Below, piece after piece: positions 28,813 through 42,477 of a stretch of DNA of 63,997 nucleotides; positions within the stretch are counted from its first letter, which is position 1; every line of letters starts with the position of its first letter. The translations under genes and the position numbers were made by a program. Origin of the DNA: Halobacillus andaensis (lineage in GTDB: Bacteria > Bacillota > Bacilli > Bacillales > Halobacillaceae); NCBI RefSeq assembly GCF_014636475.1, contig NZ_BMEL01000006.1, positions 1-63,997 of the forward strand. Reading direction: 5' to 3'. A model generated the notes under the pieces. It saw only the letters and a program-made list of their open reading frames with translations. It ran no database searches and was not told where the DNA came from.

Positions 28813-29448
28813 TTATTTGCTAGCCTTAACTGCACTCGATACTTTAACGTAAGATTTTTTCGGACCTGGTACGTTACCTTTAATCAATAGTAAATTGCGC
28901 TCAGCGTCCACTTTCACTACTTCAAGGTTTTGTAGAGTTACTGTTTCTCCACCCATTTGTCCTGCAAGGCCTTTACCTTTGAAGACTTTTGATGGGTCAG
29001 CACCTTGTCCCATAGAACCAGAACGACGGTGGAAACGGGAACCGTGGCTCATTGGGCCGCGAGATTGGTTGTGGCGCTTGATTGCACCTTGGAAACCTTT
29101 CCCTTTAGAAGTTCCTGTTACATCAATTACGTCACCAGCTTCGAAAATATCCACCTTAACCTCTTGACCAAGTTCATAGTCATCAAGGTTTGTATTACGG
29201 AATTCACGAATGTAGCGCTTAGGTGTTGTGCTTGCTTTCTCTGCGTGACCTTGGTCCGCTTTCTTCAATCGGTTTGACTTTTGATCAGCAAAACCTAGTT
29301 GAAGGGCGTCATAGCCATCGTTTTCAGCAGTTTTCTTTTGCAAAACTACGTTTGGTTCTGCTTCAACTACTGTTACCGGGATAAGCTCTCCATCTTCAGA
29401 GAAGATTTGAGTCATACCGACTTTACGTCCTAAGATTCCTTTCGTCAT
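28813..29448 (-). CDS. rplC: 50S ribosomal protein L3
   Basis: L3, 211 aa, an assembly initiator whose loop reaches the peptidyl-transferase centre ([20 protein letters not shown]). SD AGGAGGTG lies upstream. Confidence 0.98.
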   Translation of the reverse strand: MTKGILGRKVGMTQIFSEDGELIPVTVVEAEPNVVLQKKTAENDGYDALQLGFADQKSNRLKKADQGHAEKASTTPKRYIREFRNTNLDDYELGQEVKVDIFEAGDVIDVTGTSKGKGFQGAIKRHNQSRGPMSHGSRFHRRSGSMGQGADPSKVFKGKGLAGQMGGETVTLQNLEVVKVDAERNLLLIKGNVPGPKKSYVKVSSAVKASK

Positions 29449-29479
29449 CCGTTACACCTCCTAATATAAGTTCATTTTT

Positions 29480-29905
<426 letters not shown>

Positions 29906-29923
29906 TTATGACCAACATTACTC

Positions 29924-29952
29924 ATTATATAGAAGAAATGCGGTCAATGCAA
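29924..29952 (-). promoter_or_regulatory. Proximal promoter of the S10 operon
   Basis: -35 TTGCAT (29947-29952) and -10 TATAAT (29924-29929) with a 17-bp spacer. The leader to rpsJ would be about 130 nt, with no strong terminator in it. Confidence 0.75.
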
Positions 29953-29991
29953 GAGTTTTTCATAAATATTTATCTATGAACACCACAAAAT

Positions 29992-30020
29992 ATTATACTA
30001 AGAATTATAGGCAATTTCAA
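29992..30020 (-). promoter_or_regulatory. Distal promoter of the S10 operon
   Basis: -35 TTGAAA (30015-30020) and -10 TATAAT (29992-29997) with a 17-bp spacer, 68 bp upstream of the proximal promoter. Confidence 0.7.
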
Positions 30021-30056
30021 CACGTTTAAACAATTTTTTATCTTAAATAGATTACA

Positions 30057-30100
30057 CAAAAAAACAAGCAGCAACTCGAAGAGCTGCTGCTTGTTTTTAT
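30057..30100 (-). terminator. Terminator after tuf
   Basis: A near-perfect 17-bp stem (30061-30077 with 30081-30097, one G-U in the minus-strand RNA) with a very short loop is flanked by A and T runs on both sides. It separates the str/tuf unit from the S10 promoters. Confidence 0.9.
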
Positions 30101-30109
30101 TTTATAAAA

Positions 30110-31300
<1,191 letters not shown>

Positions 31301-31361
31301 AGTATATTTCCTCCTTTAAATAAGAAACAAAGTGTATTTTTAAAACTGAATTTTTTATGTG

Positions 31362-31388
31362 AAGCAAAGGGGCTTAACCCCTATGCTT
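31362..31388 (-). other. 5'-terminal hairpin of the tuf mRNA
   Basis: AAGCA/TGCTT plus AGGGG/CCCCT, separated by one T-T mismatch, form an 11-position stem with a 5-nt loop. It starts within a few bases of the transcription start expected from the promoter at 31398-31426. Such 5' hairpins often stabilise Bacillus mRNAs. Confidence 0.5.
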
Positions 31389-31397
31389 ACAATACAA

Positions 31398-31426
31398 GTT
31401 ATACTTTAACTTTGCAAAAAAATCAA
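31398..31426 (-). promoter_or_regulatory. Candidate promoter of tuf
   Basis: -35 TTGATT (31421-31426), directly after the fusA stop, and -10 TATAAC (31398-31403) with a 17-bp spacer. It would let tuf be made in excess of fusA. Confidence 0.6.
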
Positions 31427-33505
31427 TTATTCACCAGCATTTTTCTTGATGATTTCCTCAGAAATGCTCTTCGGTACTTCTTCATAGTGATCAAAGTGCA
31501 TCGTGTACGTTCCGCGACCTTGAGTGTTAGAACGAAGAGACGTTGCATAACCAAACATTTCAGATAGTGGAACGAATGCTTTAACCACTTGGGCAGATCC
31601 ACGAGTTTCCATACCTTCAACACGTCCACGACGGGAAGTTACGTCACCCATAATATCTCCCATGTATTCTTCAGGAATAACAACTTCAACTTTCATCATT
31701 GGTTCAAGAAGAACAGGTTTACATTTGTTCTTAGCTTCTTTAAGTGCCATAGATGCAGCTACTTTAAAGGCCATTTCGTTAGAGTCGACATCGTGGTAAG
31801 AACCATCATATAGAGTGGCTTTAATGTCAACCATTGGGTAACCGGCTAATACACCATTTTCCATAGAACCTTTAATACCAGCTTCTACAGATGGAATGTA
31901 TTCACGCGGTACTACACCACCAACGATTTTGTTAACAAATTCGAAGCCAGCGCCTTCTTCGTTTGGCTCAAATTTAACCCAAACGTGACCGAATTGTCCA
32001 CGACCACCAGACTGACGTACGAACTTACCTTCAACTTCTGCACTTCCACGGAATGTTTCGCGGTAAGCAACTTGAGGAGCACCAATGTTCGCTTCAACTT
32101 TAAACTCACGGCGCAAACGATCTACGATGATGTCCAGGTGGAGCTCACCCATACCAGCGATGATTGTTTGACCAGTTTCTACGTTAGTTTCAGTTTGGAA
32201 CGTTGGATCCTCTTCAGCTAGTTTACCAAGTGCTACTGCCATCTTGTCTTGGTCAGCCTTAGATTTAGGCTCGATCGCAACAGAGATTACTGGCTCAGGG
32301 AATTCCATAGATTCAAGAATAACAAGACTCTTTTCATCACATAGAGTGTCACCTGTTCCAGTGTCTTTAAGACCTACAGCACCGGCAATATCTCCAGCGT
32401 ATACCGTTGAGATCTCTTCACGAGAATTTGCGTGCATTTGCAGGATACGACCTACACGTTCACGCTTATCTTTTGTAGAGTTCTTAACGTAAGAACCAGA
32501 GTTTAGCGTACCAGAGTAAACACGGAAGAATGTAAGTTTACCAACATAAGGGTCAGTTGCAACTTTAAATGCCAATGCAGAGAATGGCTCGTTGTCATCT
32601 GGCTTACGTACGACTTCTTCTTCAGTTTGTGGAACGTGACCTTCAATTGGAGGTACGTCTAATGGAGATGGAAGGTAATCAATTACTCCATCAATTAGAA
32701 GCTGAACCCCTTTGTTTTTGAAAGCTGAACCACAGAATACTGGGTAGAAATCAACGCTTAGTGTTGCTGTACGAATAGCAACTTTTAACTCATCGTTAGT
32801 GATTTCTTCCCCTTCTAGGTACTTCATCATAAGATCTTCATCAAGTTCCGCAACGGCTTCTACAAGCTTGCCGCGGTACTCTTCAGCTTGCTCTTTGTAC
32901 TCATCAGGAATTTCGCGCGCTTCAGCACGAGTTCCTAAATCGTCCAAGTAGTAGTAAGCTTCCATTGTTACAAGATCAATAATTCCTTCGAAGTCATCTT
33001 CTGCACCAATTGGAAGTTGGACAGCAGCTGCGTTAGCTCCTAGACGATCACTAAGTGTGCCTAAGGAGTAGATGAAGTCTGCTCCGATTTTATCCATTTT
33101 GTTGATGAATACGATACGTGGAACACCGTAAGTTGTTGCCTGACGCCACACTGTCTCAGTTTGTGGTTCAACACCAGACTGAGCATCAAGTACAGCTACA
33201 GAACCGTCAAGTACACGCAGGGAACGCTCAACTTCAACTGTGAAGTCTACGTGTCCTGGAGTATCAATGATGTTAATACGGTGGTCTTTCCACTGAGCAG
33301 TTGTCGCAGCGGAAGTGATTGTAATTCCGCGCTCTTGTTCCTGCTCCATCCAGTCCATTTGGGAAGCCCCTTCGTGAGTTTCACCAATTTTGTGGATACG
33401 TCCTGTGTAGAAAAGAATACGCTCGGTAGCTGTCGTTTTACCGGCATCAATGTGAGCCATAACGCCGATATTACGAGTCTTTTCCAAGGAGAACTCTCTA
33501 GCCAT
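31427..33505 (-). CDS. fusA: Elongation factor G
   Basis: EF-G, 692 aa, drives translocation and, with RRF, ribosome recycling. G-domain motifs [18 protein letters not shown] and NKMD are present, followed by domains II to V. It is part of the str operon after rpsG. Confidence 0.98.
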   Translation of the reverse strand: MAREFSLEKTRNIGVMAHIDAGKTTATERILFYTGRIHKIGETHEGASQMDWMEQEQERGITITSAATTAQWKDHRINIIDTPGHVDFTVEVERSLRVLDGSVAVLDAQSGVEPQTETVWRQATTYGVPRIVFINKMDKIGADFIYSLGTLSDRLGANAAAVQLPIGAEDDFEGIIDLVTMEAYYYLDDLGTRAEAREIPDEYKEQAEEYRGKLVEAVAELDEDLMMKYLEGEEITNDELKVAIRTATLSVDFYPVFCGSAFKNKGVQLLIDGVIDYLPSPLDVPPIEGHVPQTEEEVVRKPDDNEPFSALAFKVATDPYVGKLTFFRVYSGTLNSGSYVKNSTKDKRERVGRILQMHANSREEISTVYAGDIAGAVGLKDTGTGDTLCDEKSLVILESMEFPEPVISVAIEPKSKADQDKMAVALGKLAEEDPTFQTETNVETGQTIIAGMGELHLDIIVDRLRREFKVEANIGAPQVAYRETFRGSAEVEGKFVRQSGGRGQFGHVWVKFEPNEEGAGFEFVNKIVGGVVPREYIPSVEAGIKGSMENGVLAGYPMVDIKATLYDGSYHDVDSNEMAFKVAASMALKEAKNKCKPVLLEPMMKVEVVIPEEYMGDIMGDVTSRRGRVEGMETRGSAQVVKAFVPLSEMFGYATSLRSNTQGRGTYTMHFDHYEEVPKSISEEIIKKNAGE

Positions 33506-33544
33506 GATTTTTTCTCCTTCCTGATTGAAAGTGTTTTTCGCTGA

Positions 33545-34015
33545 TTACCAACGATAGTGTGCGAATGCTTTATTTGCTTCCGCCATTTTGTGCATATCTT
33601 CACGGCGCTTAACTGCTGCACCGGTATTGTTTGCTGCATCTAGAATTTCATTTGCAAGACGTTCTTCCATTGTCTTTTCTCCGCGAAGACGCGCATAGTT
33701 AACAATGAAACGAAGGCCTAGTGCTTGACGACGCTCCGGGCGCACCTCAACTGGTACTTGGTAGTTTGATCCACCTACACGGCGAGCGCGTACTTCTAGT
33801 ACTGGCATTACATTTTTCATTGCTTGGTCAAAAGTTTCCATAGCGTCGTTTCCACTACGCTCTTGAACAAGTTCAAATGATTTATAAAGAATCTTCTGAG
33901 CTTTACCGCGCTGTCCGTCAACCATAATTTGGTTGATTAAGCGAGTAACAAGCTTAGAGTTATACATTGGATCTGGTAACACATCACGTTTAGCTACTGG
34001 TCCTTTACGTGGCAT
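33545..34015 (-). CDS. rpsG: 30S ribosomal protein S7
   Basis: S7, 156 aa, nucleates assembly of the small-subunit head. [20 protein letters not shown] and the C-terminal [14 protein letters not shown] are conserved. In E. coli it autoregulates the str operon. Confidence 0.98.
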   Translation of the reverse strand: MPRKGPVAKRDVLPDPMYNSKLVTRLINQIMVDGQRGKAQKILYKSFELVQERSGNDAMETFDQAMKNVMPVLEVRARRVGGSNYQVPVEVRPERRQALGLRFIVNYARLRGEKTMEERLANEILDAANNTGAAVKRREDMHKMAEANKAFAHYRW

Positions 34016-34064
34016 ATGTTCCCCTCCTTTCCTGAAAGTTATTTATTATGCTAAAAGCATTGTT

Positions 34065-34478
34065 TTATTTTTTAGGTTTTTTCGTACCGTATTTAGAACG
34101 ACCTTGCATACGGCCATCTACGCTTGCAGTGTCAAGTGCACCACGAACGATGTGATAGCGAACACCAGGTAAGTCTTTAACACGTCCGCCACGGATAAGA
34201 ACAACACTGTGCTCTTGCAGGTTGTGGCCGATTCCAGGAATGTAGGCGTTAACTTCAATTTGGTTAGTCAAACGAACACGCGCATACTTACGTAGTGCAG
34301 AGTTCGGTTTCTTTGGAGTCATCGTACCTACACGTGTGCAAACTCCACGTTTTTGAGGAGAAGACTGATCAGTCATGCGTTTCTTGTAGCTGTTATAGCC
34401 TTTGTTCAACGCAGGGGAGTCAGACTTTTTGCTTTTGCTTACGCGTCCTTTACGAACTAGTTGGTTAATTGTTGGCAT
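34065..34478 (-). CDS. rpsL: 30S ribosomal protein S12
   Basis: S12, 137 aa, at the decoding centre. The segments [11 protein letters not shown] and [14 protein letters not shown] carry the streptomycin-sensitive Lys residues. The C-terminus is [12 protein letters not shown]. Confidence 0.98.
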   Translation of the reverse strand: MPTINQLVRKGRVSKSKKSDSPALNKGYNSYKKRMTDQSSPQKRGVCTRVGTMTPKKPNSALRKYARVRLTNQIEVNAYIPGIGHNLQEHSVVLIRGGRVKDLPGVRYHIVRGALDTASVDGRMQGRSKYGTKKPKK

Positions 34479-34571
34479 TTTATTATCCTCCCTTCAATTC
34501 TTTAATACCACACATCCAGGTGGTTCATAAAAAGGCAAAAAACAAAGCTTTCGCGAATCACCGCCAAAACT

Positions 34572-34823
34572 TTATTGCTTTATCGCCACTGTAGCAGCTC
34601 CAACGTCAATGCCACACGCATTACCTAACTCTCTCATTGAATCAACTTTTGTATGAGGAATGTTTAATTGTGCAGCTAGTTTTGCTACTTTTAATGTCAT
34701 CGACTGATCAGCATCGTCAGCCGTTATGACTTCAATCACTTCGCCATTTTTCATAGCTTTAAGTGTTTGTTTGGTCCCAATGACTATATCTGATTTAGCC
34801 TGTGCTACTTTTTCATAAGACAT
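34572..34823 (-). CDS. rplGB: L7Ae-family RNA-binding protein
   Basis: K-turn-binding protein of the L7Ae/L30e family, B. subtilis YbxF (RplGB), 83 aa. Its role in bacteria is uncertain; the B. subtilis homologue binds K-turn RNAs. The frame extends to 34898, but GGAGG seven bases before ATG 34823 sets the start at [16 protein letters not shown]. It is the first gene of the str operon. Confidence 0.92.
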   Translation of the reverse strand: MSYEKVAQAKSDIVIGTKQTLKAMKNGEVIEVITADDADQSMTLKVAKLAAQLNIPHTKVDSMRELGNACGIDVGAATVAIKQ

Positions 34824-34869
34824 CTGCATATCCTCCAAAGTAACATGGATAAACGGAAGCACCTTGATT

Positions 34870-34898
34870 ATATTATCACTAGCGAAAACCCATGTCAA
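34870..34898 (-). promoter_or_regulatory. Promoter of the str operon
   Basis: -35 TTGACA (34893-34898) and -10 TAATAT (34870-34875) with a 17-bp spacer, about 47 bp upstream of the rplGB start. It separates rplGB-rpsL-rpsG-fusA from rpoBC transcription. Confidence 0.8.
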
Positions 34899-34966
34899 CT
34901 GGATTTTAAAAATAGTGTTTTCAAGATGCTCCTTTTTTTATCCTCTGTTAACCTTCACCTTGATTT

Positions 34967-37900
34967 TTATAGCTGAGTTACTTCTTCAGCAGCTTCGTTC
35001 TTTTCTTCTTTCTGTTCTGACTCAGCTTGGATCTTACGGTATCTTGTCATACCTGTACCGGCTGGGACAAGTTTACCAATAATAACATTCTCTTTAAGAC
35101 CTAGTAATTCATCGCGTTTACCTTTGATCGCTGCATCAGTTAGGACACGGGTTGTTTCCTGGAATGATGCGGCTGAAAGGAAACTGTCAGTTTCAAGCGA
35201 TGCTTTTGTAATACCGAGAATAACTGGTCGGCCGACTGCCGGTTGGCCGCCTTCCATGAGAACTTTTTGGTTCGCTTCTTTGAATTGGTGTATTTCGAGT
35301 AAGGAACCTGGTAGTACATCTGTATCTCCAGAGTCAAGTACACGGATTTTACGAAGCATTTGGCGGACCATTACTTCTACGTGCTTGTCGGAAATCTCAA
35401 CACCTTGCATACGATATACTTTTTGAACTTCTTTTAATAGATATTCTTGGACGCCATCTAGCCCTTGAACCGTCAAGAGTTCTTTAGGATCGATTGAACC
35501 TTCAGTAAGTGGTTCACCAGCTAGTACTTGATCACCTACTGAAACTTTAAGTCTAGAACCATATGGTGCTGTATAAGAACGAGATTCTACTGCGCCTTGA
35601 ACAACGATTTCTTGCTTCTCTTTCACTTCGTTGATTTCGTGGACAGTTCCTTCGATCTCAGTAATAACAGCTTGACCTTTAGGGTTCCTAGCTTCAACGA
35701 TCTCTTGAATACGCGGTAGACCTTGCGTGATATCGTCTCCTGCAACACCACCTGTGTGGAAGGTACGCATTGTTAACTGTGTACCAGGCTCACCGATGGA
35801 CTGTGCAGCGATAATTCCTACAGCTTCTCCTACTTCAACTTCATCACCCGTAGCTAGGTTACGTCCGTAACACTTCTTACACACACCGTGCTTCGTGTTA
35901 CAAGTAAATGCTGAACGGATAGTAATCTCCTCGATTCCAGCATCAACGATCTGTTTAGCTGCATCTTCAAAGATGACTTCATTACGAGTAGCTAAAACTT
36001 CACCAGTTTCAGGATGTTTTACTGTTTGGAATGACGTACGTCCCACTAAGCGGTCAACAAGCGGTTCGATCGTTTCCGTGCCTTCTTTAATTGCGCTGAC
36101 TGGAAGGCCGCGATCGGTTCCACAGTCTTCATCACGTACGATAACATCCTGCGCCACATCAACAAGACGACGAGTCAAGTAACCTGAGTCGGCTGTCTTA
36201 AGGGCTGTATCGGCAAGACCTTTACGAGCACCGTGCGTGGAGATAAAGTACTCAAGAACCGTTAGACCTTCACGGAAGCTTGATTTAATCGGCAATTCAA
36301 TGATTCGTCCAGCCGGGTTGGCCATTAGACCACGCATACCTGCAAGCTGCGTAAAGTTAGATGCGTTACCACGTGCACCCGAGTCACTCATCATAAAGAT
36401 TGGGTTTCTAGGATTCAGGGTATTCATCAGTCGATCTTGAATATCATCTTTACAAGCGGACCAAATCTCAATTACTCGGTCATAACGCTCTTCTTCTGTA
36501 ATTAGACCACGGCGGAACTGTTTTAGAACCTTATCTACTTTAGCTTGGGCTTCATCGAGAATTTCCTTTTTCTCCGGAAGTACAACTACGTCGGATACAC
36601 CAACAGTAATACCAGCTTTTGTAGAGTAAGCAAAACCAAGATCTTTCATGCGGTCTAGCATTTTAGAAGTTTCACTAATAGAGAAACGCTTAAATACTTC
36701 TGCGATGATATCTCCTAATATTCCTTTCTTGAATGGTAGAACTAAATCACGCTTAGCGATCTCTTCTTTAATGTTCGTACCTTTCTCAACAAAGTAATGT
36801 TCAGGAGTTTTAATTTCAAGGTTCTCTTGAGTTGGTTCGTTCATATAAGGGAACGAGTTAGGAAGCATTTCATTGAAAATCAACTTACCAATAGACGTAA
36901 TCAGCAATTGATTATTCTGTGCTTCTGTAAATGTCTCATTGTTTAAAGAGTTAGCTTGAACGGCTACACGTGTGTGTAAGTGAACATATCCGTTCTGATA
37001 AGCCATTAACGCTTCATTTAAGTCTTTAACAACCATACCTTCGCCAACAGCACCTTCACGCTCAAGAGTTAGGTAATAGTTACCTAATACCATATCCTGA
37101 GATGGAGTAACTACAGGCTTGCCATCTTTCGGGTTCAGGATGTTCTGAGCAGCTAGCATTAGGATACGAGCTTCAGCCTGAGCCTCAGAAGATAATGGTA
37201 CGTGTACAGCCATTTGGTCACCATCAAAGTCAGCGTTATAAGCTGTACATACGAGCGGGTGAAGACGAATCGCGCGTCCTTCAACCAACGTTGGTTCGAA
37301 AGCCTGGATGCCAAGACGGTGCAAGGTTGGCGCACGGTTTAACAGCACCGGGTGCTCCTTAATTACATCCTCTAAAACGTCCCACACTTCAGGGTGGACG
37401 CGTTCAATCTTACGTTTGGCTGATTTAATGTTGTGTGCTAATCCACGGGAAACGAGTTCTTTCATAACGAACGGCTTGAACAATTCGAGAGCCATTTCTT
37501 TCGGAAGTCCACACTGGTACATCTTCAAGTTCGGACCTACAACGATAACAGAACGACCAGAATAGTCCACACGCTTACCAAGTAGGTTTTGACGGAATCG
37601 ACCTTGCTTCCCTTTCAACATGTGAGAAAGAGACTTCAGCGGTCTATTTCCTGGACCTGTTACGGGACGTCCGCGACGACCGTTGTCAATCAAAGCATCT
37701 ACAGCTTCTTGAAGCATACGCTTCTCGTTTTGTACGATAATTGTCGGCGCTCCAAGATCTAACAGACGCTTCAGGCGATTGTTACGGTTGATCACACGTC
37801 GGTACAAGTCGTTTAAGTCAGACGTCGCAAAGCGTCCGCCATCAAGCTGAACCATTGGACGCAATTCTGGAGGGATGACCGGAAGTACATCAAGGATCAT

Positions 37901-38575
37901 CCAAGAAGGATCATTGCCCGAATTACGGAATGACTCAAGAACTTCAAGACGTTTAATCGCACGAGTACGACGTTGTCCTTGAGCTGATTTCAGCTCTTCT
38001 TTAAGAGTGTCTACTTCTGCATCCAAGTCGATGTCAGAAAGCAGCTTACGAATGGCCTCTGCACCCATCGCCGCCTGGAATCCTTGCCCGAACTTCTCGC
38101 GGTAAGTACGGTATTCTTTTTCAGATAAAAGTTGCTTTTTATCTAAAGCTGTTTCTCCAGGCTCAGTTACGATATATGCAGCGAAGTAGATCACTTCTTC
38201 CAACGCACGAGGAGACATGTCAAGAACAAGTCCCATACGGCTTGGAATGCCTTTGAAGTACCAAATGTGAGAGACAGGGGCAGCTAATTCTAAGTGCCCC
38301 ATGCGCTCACGACGAACTTTCGCCTTAGTAACTTCAACGCCACAACGGTCACACACTACACCTTTGTAACGTACACGCTTGTATTTACCACAATGACATT
38401 CCCAGTCTTTTTGCGGACCGAAAATTCTCTCACAGAACAGACCATCTTTTTCAGGTTTTAGTGTACGATAGTTAATCGTCTCTGGCTTTTTGACTTCTCC
38501 ATAAGACCAAGAACGAATCTTGTCAGGTGAAGCCAGACCAATTTTCATATACTCAAATCTATTTACATCTAGCAA
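34967..38575 (-). CDS. rpoC: RNA polymerase beta' subunit
   Basis: Beta' subunit, 1202 aa. The N-terminal zinc ribbon ([19 protein letters not shown]), the catalytic Mg-binding NADFDGDQM and the second Cys cluster ([11 protein letters not shown]) are intact. It starts at TTG 38575, with GGGAGGTA six bases upstream. It is 55 bp after rpoB. Confidence 0.98.
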   Translation of the reverse strand: MLDVNRFEYMKIGLASPDKIRSWSYGEVKKPETINYRTLKPEKDGLFCERIFGPQKDWECHCGKYKRVRYKGVVCDRCGVEVTKAKVRRERMGHLELAAPVSHIWYFKGIPSRMGLVLDMSPRALEEVIYFAAYIVTEPGETALDKKQLLSEKEYRTYREKFGQGFQAAMGAEAIRKLLSDIDLDAEVDTLKEELKSAQGQRRTRAIKRLEVLESFRNSGNDPSWMILDVLPVIPPELRPMVQLDGGRFATSDLNDLYRRVINRNNRLKRLLDLGAPTIIVQNEKRMLQEAVDALIDNGRRGRPVTGPGNRPLKSLSHMLKGKQGRFRQNLLGKRVDYSGRSVIVVGPNLKMYQCGLPKEMALELFKPFVMKELVSRGLAHNIKSAKRKIERVHPEVWDVLEDVIKEHPVLLNRAPTLHRLGIQAFEPTLVEGRAIRLHPLVCTAYNADFDGDQMAVHVPLSSEAQAEARILMLAAQNILNPKDGKPVVTPSQDMVLGNYYLTLEREGAVGEGMVVKDLNEALMAYQNGYVHLHTRVAVQANSLNNETFTEAQNNQLLITSIGKLIFNEMLPNSFPYMNEPTQENLEIKTPEHYFVEKGTNIKEEIAKRDLVLPFKKGILGDIIAEVFKRFSISETSKMLDRMKDLGFAYSTKAGITVGVSDVVVLPEKKEILDEAQAKVDKVLKQFRRGLITEEERYDRVIEIWSACKDDIQDRLMNTLNPRNPIFMMSDSGARGNASNFTQLAGMRGLMANPAGRIIELPIKSSFREGLTVLEYFISTHGARKGLADTALKTADSGYLTRRLVDVAQDVIVRDEDCGTDRGLPVSAIKEGTETIEPLVDRLVGRTSFQTVKHPETGEVLATRNEVIFEDAAKQIVDAGIEEITIRSAFTCNTKHGVCKKCYGRNLATGDEVEVGEAVGIIAAQSIGEPGTQLTMRTFHTGGVAGDDITQGLPRIQEIVEARNPKGQAVITEIEGTVHEINEVKEKQEIVVQGAVESRSYTAPYGSRLKVSVGDQVLAGEPLTEGSIDPKELLTVQGLDGVQEYLLKEVQKVYRMQGVEISDKHVEVMVRQMLRKIRVLDSGDTDVLPGSLLEIHQFKEANQKVLMEGGQPAVGRPVILGITKASLETDSFLSAASFQETTRVLTDAAIKGKRDELLGLKENVIIGKLVPAGTGMTRYRKIQAESEQKEEKNEAAEEVTQL

Positions 38576-38630
38576 GGGGCCTACCTCCCTTTTAGTATCC
38601 AGGTTCTACCCTAAGCTTTAACAATTAGCC

Positions 38631-41600
38631 TTATTGTTCTTCGAGATTCATGTTCTCAGATTCTTGCGTTTGATCTTCTTCAATATCACGCATTTCAATC
38701 TCTTCATCTTCACCATCAAGAATCTTAACGTCCATACCTAAGCTTTGAAGCTCTTTAATTAGAACTTTAAATGACTCTGGCACACCAGGTTCCGGTACGT
38801 TATCACCTTTAACGATCGCTTCATATGTCTTCACACGACCAACGACGTCATCGGACTTAACCGTTAAAATTTCTTGCAGCGTATAGGCAGCACCATATGC
38901 TTCAAGCGCCCATACCTCCATCTCACCAAAACGTTGTCCGCCAAACTGTGCTTTACCTCCTAGAGGCTGTTGCGTTACTAAGGAATAAGGTCCAGTAGAA
39001 CGCGCGTGCAGTTTATCGTCAACCATGTGAGACAGTTTAATCATATACATGACTCCGACAGAGATACGGTTATCAAACGGCTCGCCTGTTCTTCCATCAT
39101 ATAAGATGGTTTTAGCATCTCGAGCCATTCCGGCTTCATCGAGAGTTTCCCAAACATCTTCCTCACGGGCACCGTCAAATACTGGTGTCGCAACACGGAT
39201 GCCAAGCTGACGAGCAGCCATACCAAGGTGCAGTTCAAGAACTTGCCCGATGTTCATACGAGATGGTACACCTAATGGGTTCAACATGATGTCTACCGGT
39301 GTTCCATCCGGCAAGTACGGCATATCTTCTTCTGGAAGTATTTTCGAAATAACACCTTTGTTTCCGTGACGTCCGGCCATTTTGTCCCCTTCAGAAATCT
39401 TACGCTTCTGAACGATGTAAACACGGATTAATTGGTTTACACCAGGAGGAAGTTCATCGCCGTCTTCACGGTTAAAGATCTTAACATCAAGTACGATTCC
39501 ACCTGCGCCATGAGGCACGCGTAGAGAAGTATCACGAACTTCACGAGCTTTCTCTCCAAAGATAGCGTGTAGAAGTCGCTCTTCAGCAGATAGTTCAGTC
39601 ACCCCTTTAGGAGTTACTTTACCTACTAGAAGGTCACCATCGCTTACTTCAGCCCCAACGCGGATGATTCCACGTTCGTCTAAATCACGCAATGCATCTT
39701 CCCCTACGTTTGGAATGTCACGAGTAATTTCCTCAGGTCCAAGCTTCGTATCACGTGCTTCAGATTCATACTCTTCGATATGAATAGAAGTGTACACGTC
39801 ATCTTTCACAAGGCGTTCACTCATGATTACAGCATCCTCATAGTTATAACCGTCCCATGTCATGAATGCTACAAGAGGGTTTTGACCAAGTGCCAATTCA
39901 CCCATATCCATTGAAGGCCCGTCCGCAAGGATTTCACCTTTTACGACGCGGTCTCCTTTAGACACGATTGGACGCTGGTTGTAACAGCTTCCTTGGTTTG
40001 AACGAATGAATTTCTGAAGACGGTAACGATCTAAGTCACCTTCTACTTCTCTGCCATCTACTTCAGAGATACGGCGGACAAGTACTTCTTTTGCTTCCAC
40101 ACGTTCTACAGTTCCTTCGTGGCGGCAGATTACAGCAGCTCCAGAGTCTTTACCAGATACATATTCCATACCTGTACCTACAATCGGTGCATCAGGCTTT
40201 AATAGAGGTACTGCTTGACGCTGCATGTTTGCTCCCATTAGAGAACGGTTAGAGTCATCGTTTTCTAAGAATGGAATACATGCTGTCGCAGCGGATACTA
40301 CTTGTTTTGGAGATACGTCCATGTAATCCAGACGCTCACGGTTTACTACTGTGTTTTCCCCGCGGAAACGAGCAATAACTTCTTCATCGGTAAAAGAACC
40401 GTCTTCATTTAACTTAGCGTTGGCCTGTGCGACAACATAATGGTCTTCTTCATCAGCTGTTAAATAATCAAAATGAGAAGTTACCTGGTTTGTCTCAGGG
40501 TCTACGCGACGATACGGTGTTTCAATAAATCCAAACTCGTTTACCTTCGCATAAGAAGATAAGGAGTTAATCAAACCAATGTTTGGTCCTTCTGGTGTTT
40601 CGATCGGACACATACGACCGTAGTGGGAGTAGTGAACGTCACGAACTTCAAAACCTGCGCGCTCACGTGTTAAACCACCCGGTCCAAGCGCTGACAGACG
40701 ACGCTTATGCGTTAACTCTGCAAGTGGGTTAGTCTGGTCCATAAACTGCGAAAGCTGAGAGCTTCCGAAGAACTCTTTAATCGACGCGATCACAGGACGA
40801 ATGTTAATCAGCTGCTGCGGTGTAATGGAAGACGTATCTTGAATAGACATACGTTCACGAACTACACGCTCCATACGAGATAGTCCAATACGGAATTGGT
40901 TCTGCAGCAATTCACCAACTGAACGGAGACGACGGTTTCCTAAGTGGTCAATGTCATCTGTGCCTCCAACAGTGTGAAGCAAGTTAAAGAAGTAGCTGAT
41001 AGATGACAAAATATCCGCAGGAGTAATGTGTTTTACATCGCGGTCAATGTTCGCGTTCCCAATAACATTGATAGAACGTTCACCTTCAGGGTCTGTTGGA
41101 TCTACTATTTTCACAGATTGAACGCGAATTGGTTCTTCTAGTACGCCATCTACAGGATCAAGTACTCGCTCGCTCATTGTTTCTTCCTGATTGTTAAAGT
41201 GTGGAATTAAACGATCTAACAAACGACGATCGATTTTCGCACCTTTCTCAGCAATAACTTCACCCGTTTCTTCATCAACAAGAGTTTCTGCTAACGTTTG
41301 ATTGAAGAGGCGTTCTTTGATGTGAAGCTTTTTATTCATTTTGTATCGTCCTACGCGAGCCAAGTCATAACGCTTTGGATCGAAGAAGCGAGAAACTAAC
41401 AAGCTTTTCGCATTTTCTACCGTCGGCGGCTCACCAGGGCGTAAACGTTCATAAATTTCAAGCAATGCTTTCTCACTGGTTTCAGTGTTGTCTTTCTCTA
41501 ACGTATTCTTCAAATATTCATTTTCACCGATCAAATCAATGATTTCTTGATCCGTTCCAAATCCTAATGCACGAAGTAATACGGTGATCGGAAGCTTACG

Positions 41601-42161
41601 TGTACGATCGATACGAACATGAACAACATCTTTAGCATCCGTTTCAAATTCTAACCAAGCTCCACGGTTCGGAATAACCGTAGCTGTATATCCACGCTTT
41701 CCGTTCTTATCTATTTTTTTATTAAAATAGACACTAGGAGAGCGAACAAGTTGAGATACAATGACTCGTTCGGCACCATTAATAATAAATGTACCAGTAT
41801 CAGTCATTAACGGGAAATCTCCCATAAATACTTCTTGTTCTTTCACTTCACCTGTCTCATTATTTAATAGACGTACTTTCACGCGCAGCGGAGCATTGTA
41901 AGTCACGTCACGGTCTTTTGATTCATCGACCGGATACTTCGGCTCCCCTAAGCTGTAATCTACAAATTCAAGTGACAGATTCCCAGTGAAATCTTCAATA
42001 GGTGAGATGTCTTTAAACATCTCTTTCAAACCTTCTTCTAAGAACCACTCATAAGATGCGGTTTGAATTTCAATTAGGTTCGGTAAGTCTAATACCTCAC
42101 TAATACGTGCGTAACTTCTGCGTTGGCGGTGTCGTCCATATTGAACTAGTTGACCTGTCAA
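38631..42161 (-). CDS. rpoB: RNA polymerase beta subunit
   Basis: Beta subunit, 1176 aa. The rifampicin pocket ([20 protein letters not shown], then LSALGPGG) is wild type. The C-terminus ends in an acidic, Glu/Asp-rich tail. The frame is open to 42182, but TTG at 42161 follows AAGGGGTGA by five bases and gives the Bacillus start ([15 protein letters not shown]). It is preceded by a 316-nt leader with an intrinsic terminator. Confidence 0.98.
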   Translation of the reverse strand: MTGQLVQYGRHRQRRSYARISEVLDLPNLIEIQTASYEWFLEEGLKEMFKDISPIEDFTGNLSLEFVDYSLGEPKYPVDESKDRDVTYNAPLRVKVRLLNNETGEVKEQEVFMGDFPLMTDTGTFIINGAERVIVSQLVRSPSVYFNKKIDKNGKRGYTATVIPNRGAWLEFETDAKDVVHVRIDRTRKLPITVLLRALGFGTDQEIIDLIGENEYLKNTLEKDNTETSEKALLEIYERLRPGEPPTVENAKSLLVSRFFDPKRYDLARVGRYKMNKKLHIKERLFNQTLAETLVDEETGEVIAEKGAKIDRRLLDRLIPHFNNQEETMSERVLDPVDGVLEEPIRVQSVKIVDPTDPEGERSINVIGNANIDRDVKHITPADILSSISYFFNLLHTVGGTDDIDHLGNRRLRSVGELLQNQFRIGLSRMERVVRERMSIQDTSSITPQQLINIRPVIASIKEFFGSSQLSQFMDQTNPLAELTHKRRLSALGPGGLTRERAGFEVRDVHYSHYGRMCPIETPEGPNIGLINSLSSYAKVNEFGFIETPYRRVDPETNQVTSHFDYLTADEEDHYVVAQANAKLNEDGSFTDEEVIARFRGENTVVNRERLDYMDVSPKQVVSAATACIPFLENDDSNRSLMGANMQRQAVPLLKPDAPIVGTGMEYVSGKDSGAAVICRHEGTVERVEAKEVLVRRISEVDGREVEGDLDRYRLQKFIRSNQGSCYNQRPIVSKGDRVVKGEILADGPSMDMGELALGQNPLVAFMTWDGYNYEDAVIMSERLVKDDVYTSIHIEEYESEARDTKLGPEEITRDIPNVGEDALRDLDERGIIRVGAEVSDGDLLVGKVTPKGVTELSAEERLLHAIFGEKAREVRDTSLRVPHGAGGIVLDVKIFNREDGDELPPGVNQLIRVYIVQKRKISEGDKMAGRHGNKGVISKILPEEDMPYLPDGTPVDIMLNPLGVPSRMNIGQVLELHLGMAARQLGIRVATPVFDGAREEDVWETLDEAGMARDAKTILYDGRTGEPFDNRISVGVMYMIKLSHMVDDKLHARSTGPYSLVTQQPLGGKAQFGGQRFGEMEVWALEAYGAAYTLQEILTVKSDDVVGRVKTYEAIVKGDNVPEPGVPESFKVLIKELQSLGMDVKILDGEDEEIEMRDIEEDQTQESENMNLEEQ

Positions 42162-42196
42162 CAGATTCACCCCTTCAATCAAGCATTTTTAAAACG

Positions 42197-42226
42197 AAAA
42201 AAGGGTTCGGCAAAGACATGCCGAAC
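42197..42226 (-). terminator. Intrinsic terminator/attenuator in the rpoB leader
   Basis: GTTCGGCA (42205-42212) and TGCCGAAC (42219-42226) form a perfect 8-bp stem with a 6-nt loop, followed on the minus strand by CCTTTTTTCG. The T run ends only about 35 nt before the rpoB start. Just upstream, GCTTG and CAAGC segments could pair. This looks like an attenuator controlling entry into rpoBC. Confidence 0.75.
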
Positions 42227-42477
42227 AGGCTTGCGGTTGATCTTGCCACAAGCACTATTTAAACATCCGCATATTTAGCGAATGGTGTTTCTTCATTTCT
42301 CTCTAACGTTAGACAAAAAAGAAAAAGGGTTTTCAAACAAAAACCTCATTTCAATCTACATGTACGATTTACCATTCTATCCATTTCTCACCCTTTTATA
42401 CAAAGAGTGAAAAAAAGACTTGACAACAAAAAGGTCATACTGGCATTTTTCAATAATACCACACACAAAAAATCGAG
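42227..42477 (-). promoter_or_regulatory. ybxB-rpoB intergenic region
   Basis: This AT-rich leader region contains a weak terminator-like hairpin (GGTTTT with AAAACC, then a T-rich tract, about 42319-42345), probably for ybxB. It also holds a perfect 12-bp palindrome, TCTAACGTTAGA (42302-42313), and a possible promoter TTGAAA-17-TCTAAC whose -10 overlaps that palindrome. None of these is certain. Confidence 0.35.

Noticed and set aside
39550-40790. Possible resistance changes in rpoB, rpsL and rplV
   Set aside because: The rifampicin pocket, S12 Lys positions and L22 loop all read as wild type.
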